A stretch of DNA of 64,000 nucleotides from positions 171,553 to 235,552 of the forward strand of contig CAJXYU010000008.1 of the NCBI GenBank assembly GCA_913063155.1. The letters run 5' to 3'. The notes below the pieces were generated by a model. It made no database searches and had not been told where the DNA came from. It saw only the letters and a list, made by a program, of their open reading frames with translations. The stretch comes from an uncultured Desulfovibrio sp. (GTDB lineage Bacteria > Desulfobacterota > Desulfovibrionia > Desulfovibrionales > Desulfovibrionaceae). This document shows, piece after piece, positions 62,667 through 64,000 of the stretch; position 1 is the first letter of the stretch; each line of letters begins with the position of its first letter. The position numbers and the translations under genes were made by a program.

Positions 62667-63101
62667 CTACATTTGAATATCGCCCCGCTCCAACTTGGCC
62701 CTGAAGTCCTTCAGGGCCTTGATCATAAACTCCTTCATGACCAAATTCACTTCAGTCATGTATGGTCCGAATTTGCTCAGGATTTTCTTGCCCATTTCAC
62801 TGCCGTAGAAATCCGCCAGTGCATTGAGTTCTTCCGTGGTGAAATGCTTGGCCATGAGAATAATGGTGCTCTTCTCCAAGGCGCCATCCTCCACCATGCT
62901 TCCCATGAACGACCTGAAGGCTTCGGCTTTCTCGGGGGGCAGGGTCCGGGCCACGCCGTCGGTCATCTCCTGGAAAAGCTTGGGAAAATTGGTGGTTTCA
63001 GCGTACCGCTTGGCCGCTTCCAGACGCTCGGAATCGCTGTTGCCTGCAAAACACAGGGTCGGCAACAACAAAATGGCCAGACACAGAATGACTTTTTTCA
63101 T
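62667..63101 (-). CDS. DUF2059 exported protein
   Basis: A 144-residue protein with a signal peptide (MKKVILCLAILLLPTLCFA). The helical mature part, with AKHFTTEELNALADFYGSEMG and MKEFMIKALKDFRAKLE, matches the DUF2059 family of periplasmic or surface proteins of unknown function. It has an AAAAGGAG ribosome site. It stands alone between the tetR operator region and the methyltransferase gene. Confidence 0.85.
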   Translation of the reverse strand: MKKVILCLAILLLPTLCFAGNSDSERLEAAKRYAETTNFPKLFQEMTDGVARTLPPEKAEAFRSFMGSMVEDGALEKSTIILMAKHFTTEELNALADFYGSEMGKKILSKFGPYMTEVNLVMKEFMIKALKDFRAKLERGDIQM

Positions 63102-63240
63102 GCCCCACTCCTTTTAAGAGGAACCAAAAGCGTACACAGCTGCCCATGTTCTGACAACCATGTTATTCTTTGCGCTTATGACTCCAGTGGCTGACTCTCC
63201 TTTCGGCACTGCCCAGCCAGAACTTTATGCCGGCCGATCG

Positions 63241-63861
63241 CTACTTTTCAGCCACCGCGCAATATTCAGCGATGTCCTGATCGGGCTCGGGGTAAATCCG
63301 TACCGAGTTGAACCCGGCCTGCTCCAAGAGAGTCTTGAGCTCGACATGGGAAATGGGAGTGAATACCTCCATATCCAGCGGCATATTGTCCATCTTGGCC
63401 TTTTCCACATAGGCGATGACCAGCCTGCCTCCAGGCTTGAGGACTTCGAAAATGCGCGCGGCCGTCAACATGCGGTCCGGCCAGAAGTAAATGGTATTGG
63501 CCGTGCAGACCGTGTCGAAACTCTCCGCCGGATACGAGGCCTTGTCGAAATCGCCGTGTACCAGTTTTACTTTTCCTGTTTCAATGTGCTTCCGATTTTT
63601 CTTTTCCGCAATGTGGAGCATGTTTCCGGAAAAATCGATGCCTTCAACACGACCGCCGTCGAGAGCTCCAGCCATGGCATGAATAGCGCCGCCGGTCCCG
63701 AAGCCTATCTCCAGGATGCGGTCTTCACCGGAAGCCGCAACCAGGTCCAGCATGCCCCTGTTGAGCCCTGCATTGCCTTTTTCGAAGATTCTTGCGGTTA
63801 CGAAACGTCCAAAGAGCCCCGAGGGCTTACGGGCCTGTTTTGAAAAGAATTTCTTGAACAT
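63241..63861 (-). CDS. Class I SAM-dependent methyltransferase
   Basis: Methyltransferase of 206 residues. Motif I ILEIGFGTGGAIHAM, motif II VEGIDFSGNML, the acidic VHGDFD step and motif IV FDTVCTANTIYFW match the UbiE/methyltransferase-11 group. The substrate is unknown. ATG 63861 has CCGGAG upstream. A hairpin beyond its start belongs to a gene outside the window. Confidence 0.88.
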   Translation of the reverse strand: MFKKFFSKQARKPSGLFGRFVTARIFEKGNAGLNRGMLDLVAASGEDRILEIGFGTGGAIHAMAGALDGGRVEGIDFSGNMLHIAEKKNRKHIETGKVKLVHGDFDKASYPAESFDTVCTANTIYFWPDRMLTAARIFEVLKPGGRLVIAYVEKAKMDNMPLDMEVFTPISHVELKTLLEQAGFNSVRIYPEPDQDIAEYCAVAEK

Positions 63862-63936
63862 GGGAAATATCTCCGGTTGGAAAGCAATGTTTTTCTAGTG
63901 TTACGCATTCATAAATTGTACTACCGAGCAAGTAAA

Positions 63937-63963
63937 CAAAAAGCCCCTTTTACGAGGGGCTAT
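63937..63963 (-). terminator. Terminator of a gene beyond the window
   Basis: AGCCCC pairs with GGGGCT around TTTTACGA. On the minus strand the stem runs into a T-rich tract (TTTTTG), so it should end a minus-strand gene that starts past 64000. Confidence 0.7.
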
Positions 63964-64000
63964 TGCATAAGCGGGCTTGGTTCGGCCCGGGGAATTTAGG

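Overview
This window is a stretch of chromosome, roughly 60% GC by eye, from a motile Gram-negative bacterium. It most resembles the Desulfovibrio/Pseudodesulfovibrio group. That placement is an inference from gene content and order: a motA-motB-motB-fliL-fliN-fliO-fliP-fliQ run, a separate fliK-flgD-flgE-flagellin block next to rnc, sigma-54 (-24/-12) promoters on flagellar genes, acyl-CoA synthetases paired with HTH-cupin regulators, a fused ADP-forming acetyl-CoA synthetase with a DRTGG-type partner, and a TRAP transporter. I see no rRNA, tRNA, CRISPR array, transposase or integrase. Nearly all the DNA reads as ordinary housekeeping and accessory genes.

Layout. 1-5.1 kb: flagellar stator and export/switch operon with two MotB-type genes. 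5.2-8.2 kb: a small membrane protein, a PAS-SpoIIE phosphatase and two small proteins. 8.2-14.0 kb: a methyltransferase, rlmB, mltD with four LysM domains, a lipoprotein, aroE and fabI. 14.2-18.9 kb: two tandem modules, each an HTH-cupin regulator followed by an acyl-CoA synthetase. 19.1-24.0 kb: a TPR protein, fetAB-like transporter and two glycosyltransferase-like genes. 24.0-27.1 kb: an unusual Nramp-like transporter bracketed by two ~330-bp direct repeats. 27.3-33.5 kb: uvrA, a CoA-disulfide-reductase-like flavoprotein with a rhodanese domain, two small lipoproteins and a PilZ protein. 33.6-40.0 kb: fliK, flgD, flgE and flagellin. 40.1-44.0 kb: rnc, acetyl-CoA synthetase and the DRTGG-type protein. 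44.2-52.1 kb: a kinase-less SLC5-PAS sensor, MATE pump, zinc-dependent phospholipase-like protein and a PAS histidine kinase. 52.2-57.3 kb: a His-rich metal exporter with a MarR regulator, lipase-like and DUF1786 proteins, a small protein with a sigma-54-like promoter, and a Cys-rich PAS histidine kinase. 57.4-63.9 kb: an unknown membrane protein, a TetR-TRAP operon, a DUF2059 protein and a methyltransferase.

The most unusual signal is the ~330-bp repeat. On the minus strand it carries a near-consensus sigma-54 promoter (TGGCACG-N4-ATGC), then a long hairpin, then a strong terminator. This predicts a sigma-54-dependent small RNA of about 160 nt. One copy (24308-24651) is intact; the second (26092-26422) keeps promoter and first hairpin but has lost the terminator half. 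A third, diverged copy of just the terminator, with paired substitutions in its stems, lies at 30294-30343. The same -24/-12 pattern precedes flagellin and fliK. Other regulatory signals include a perfect FNR/CRP-type palindrome near the flavoprotein gene, two tandem palindromes upstream of tetR-TRAP, paired TTGA-N3-TCAA sites before the metal exporter, and GGGG-loop hairpins in the flgD and flgE leaders.
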